64,000 nt of DNA from Rhodohalobacter sp. SW132 (GTDB lineage Bacteria > Bacteroidota > Rhodothermia > Balneolales > Balneolaceae). Shown here in pieces: positions 63,284 through 64,000 of this stretch. The notes beneath the pieces are model-generated. The model saw only the letters and a list, made by a program, of their open reading frames with translations. It had not been told where the DNA came from and searched no databases. Numbering within the stretch: the stretch's first letter is position 1; each line of letters opens with the position of its first letter. The stretch lies in the NCBI RefSeq assembly GCF_003390325.1, contig NZ_QUOK01000013.1, positions 62,001 through 126,000 of the forward strand, in the 5' to 3' direction. The position numbers and the translations under genes were made by a program.

Positions 63284-63799
63284 ATGTTGTTGATTTTTGT
63301 TGATTTTTGCTCCATCTCATTCGTTTCAATTCAAGCCATAACAGGAAGTTCCAATAGAGTTTCAGAACCCTGCAATGAAATTGGTTTGCATATACAAATA
63401 GTGAATTTAAAAGCCTATTTTAAAATTAAATTAAAGTTCAATGGTTAGTTGAACAAAAAAAAAGACACATTAAAAAAAACTTTGATTAACCGTTTATTTA
63501 TAAACCCTTCACGTACTATAATACCTTTTTTGATGATTAAAGGCTTGATATTACCCTTGATAGATGCCTGTATCACAAAAACATTATTCTTTAAGAAAAA
63601 AGAAAAAAAAGTTTTCAGGATAAGACAGGAATCGTTTCCACACCAACTTAATAAAGGTAAAATCAAATTTAAGTTAACTATTTTTAATCACATACGTTGT
63701 AATAGCGATGTTTAGAACGACCATATTATTTATTTATTTAAATAATTTAGGTACCTTTATATTTGTTACTCACTATTCCTAAACCAACACTTATTCTCT
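63284..63799. other. 516-bp AT-rich intergenic region
   Basis: No gene: the frames present are lysine- or phenylalanine-rich by base composition alone. It is clearly richer in A and T than the rest of the window, especially 63400-63770. It holds the promoter of the right-edge gene (63734-63765). Confidence 0.5.
63734..63765 (+). promoter_or_regulatory. candidate promoter of the isoamylase-N gene
   Basis: TATATTTG at 63758-63765 matches TAnnTTTG. TTTA at 63734-63737 is a weak -33 at a 20-base spacing. The ATG follows 34 bases later. Confidence 0.4.
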
Positions 63800-64000
63800 A
63801 TGCTCGAAAGAACATTCACACCAAAGCGAACCGTCTGCAAAGTAACATTTTCCGTACCTTCAGAATGGGCGGGATCTGAAGTAAGCCTTGTAGGAGATTT
63901 CAACGACTGGGATCAATCCGCCGATAAACTCAAAAAGAAGAAAGACAAGTGGGAGATCACAAAACGACTGAAGCCCGAAAATGAATACAGATTTAAATAT
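63800..64000 (+). CDS. isoamylase-N-terminal (glycogen-binding fold) protein, 5' part
   Basis: The window holds only the first 67 codons from the ATG at 63800; the gene runs off the right edge. The start MLERTFTPKRTVCKVTFSVP and then VSLVGDFNDWDQSADKLKKKKDKWEITKRL is the early-set/CBM48-like fold (VGDFNDW) of glycogen-branching-enzyme N-domains and of small stand-alone isoamylase-early-set proteins. Because the downstream part is missing, a short carbohydrate-binding protein cannot be told from a full enzyme. Confidence 0.8.
   Translation, partial: MLERTFTPKRTVCKVTFSVPSEWAGSEVSLVGDFNDWDQSADKLKKKKDKWEITKRLKPENEYRFKY

Noticed and set aside
63449-63715. An 88-codon frame at the right edge
   Set aside because: Lys/Ile-rich translation of AT-rich DNA; the true gene begins at 63800.

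Overview
The window looks like chromosomal DNA from a Balneolota/Rhodothermota-type member of the Bacteroidota-Chlorobiota group (a Balneolaceae-like marine or halophilic bacterium). This is an inference from several signs. One large secreted protein ends in a type IX secretion (T9SS) sorting domain with the [10 protein letters not shown] motif. Three intergenic sites fit the Bacteroidota promoter (TTTG, about 21 bases, TAnnTTTG). There are many lipoproteins, including 6-bladed beta-propeller and SdiA-regulated types, a class III fructose-bisphosphatase, a CrtD-like carotenoid desaturase and acidic proteins. No rRNA, CRISPR array, phage, integrase or transposase gene was seen.

Region 1 (1-19 kb) is loosely packed. 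It holds the C-terminal part of a TPR protein (cut by the window edge), an ABC1/UbiB-type kinase, a PIN-domain toxin-antitoxin pair, a T9SS-exported protein, an ABCB-type exporter, several envelope lipoproteins (including a paralogous pair flanking an NTF2-like gene), an SDR with an altered active site, class III FBPase, an SRPBCC protein and a 2H phosphoesterase. A tRNA-Leu(CAG) with its own promoter and terminator closes it.

Region 2 (19.8-31.8 kb) begins with a two-gene signalling unit: a REC-HisKA-HATPase-REC hybrid kinase followed 4 bases later by a membrane histidine kinase with an LHN-type H-box. Then come a methyltransferase, endonuclease VIII, a PQQ-type sugar dehydrogenase lipoprotein, CvfB, a GNAT-nitrilase fusion, an orphan ECF sigma factor and a small beta-barrel protein.

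Region 3 (31.9-45.9 kb) is dense housekeeping DNA. A minus-strand operon reads tatA - gatA - SDR - M28 peptidase - prmA - ppx/gppA with overlapping or abutting ends. A divergent plus-strand set holds a DUF2795 protein, a BamA/TamA-family barrel, a cNMP-binding protein, rlmD, a carotenoid desaturase, a biotinyl-carrier protein and murA.

Region 4 (46.3-64 kb) has rng - hslV - hslU - ctp on the plus strand, then a minus-strand rsmE - [2Fe-2S] protein - two-domain dCTP deaminase - FeS photolyase block. A BlaI-type repressor follows with an M56/TonB-type sensor behind a palindromic operator-like site. Next are a PspC protein, a Gfo/Idh-like protein, an unknown 240-residue protein, a DUF2207 membrane protein, an AsmA-like protein, and the first 67 codons of an isoamylase-N (glycogen-binding fold) protein at the right edge.

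The most notable unexplained structure is between genes. A family of palindromic elements with GTCATCGGATGAG termini occurs four times in this window; two copies are exactly 75 bp and two others share an identical 41-bp core. Two further MITE-like elements have terminal inverted repeats. I did not find a clearly new multi-gene system. The best candidates for follow-up are the repeat family, the BlaI/M56-TonB unit and the LHN kinase pair.
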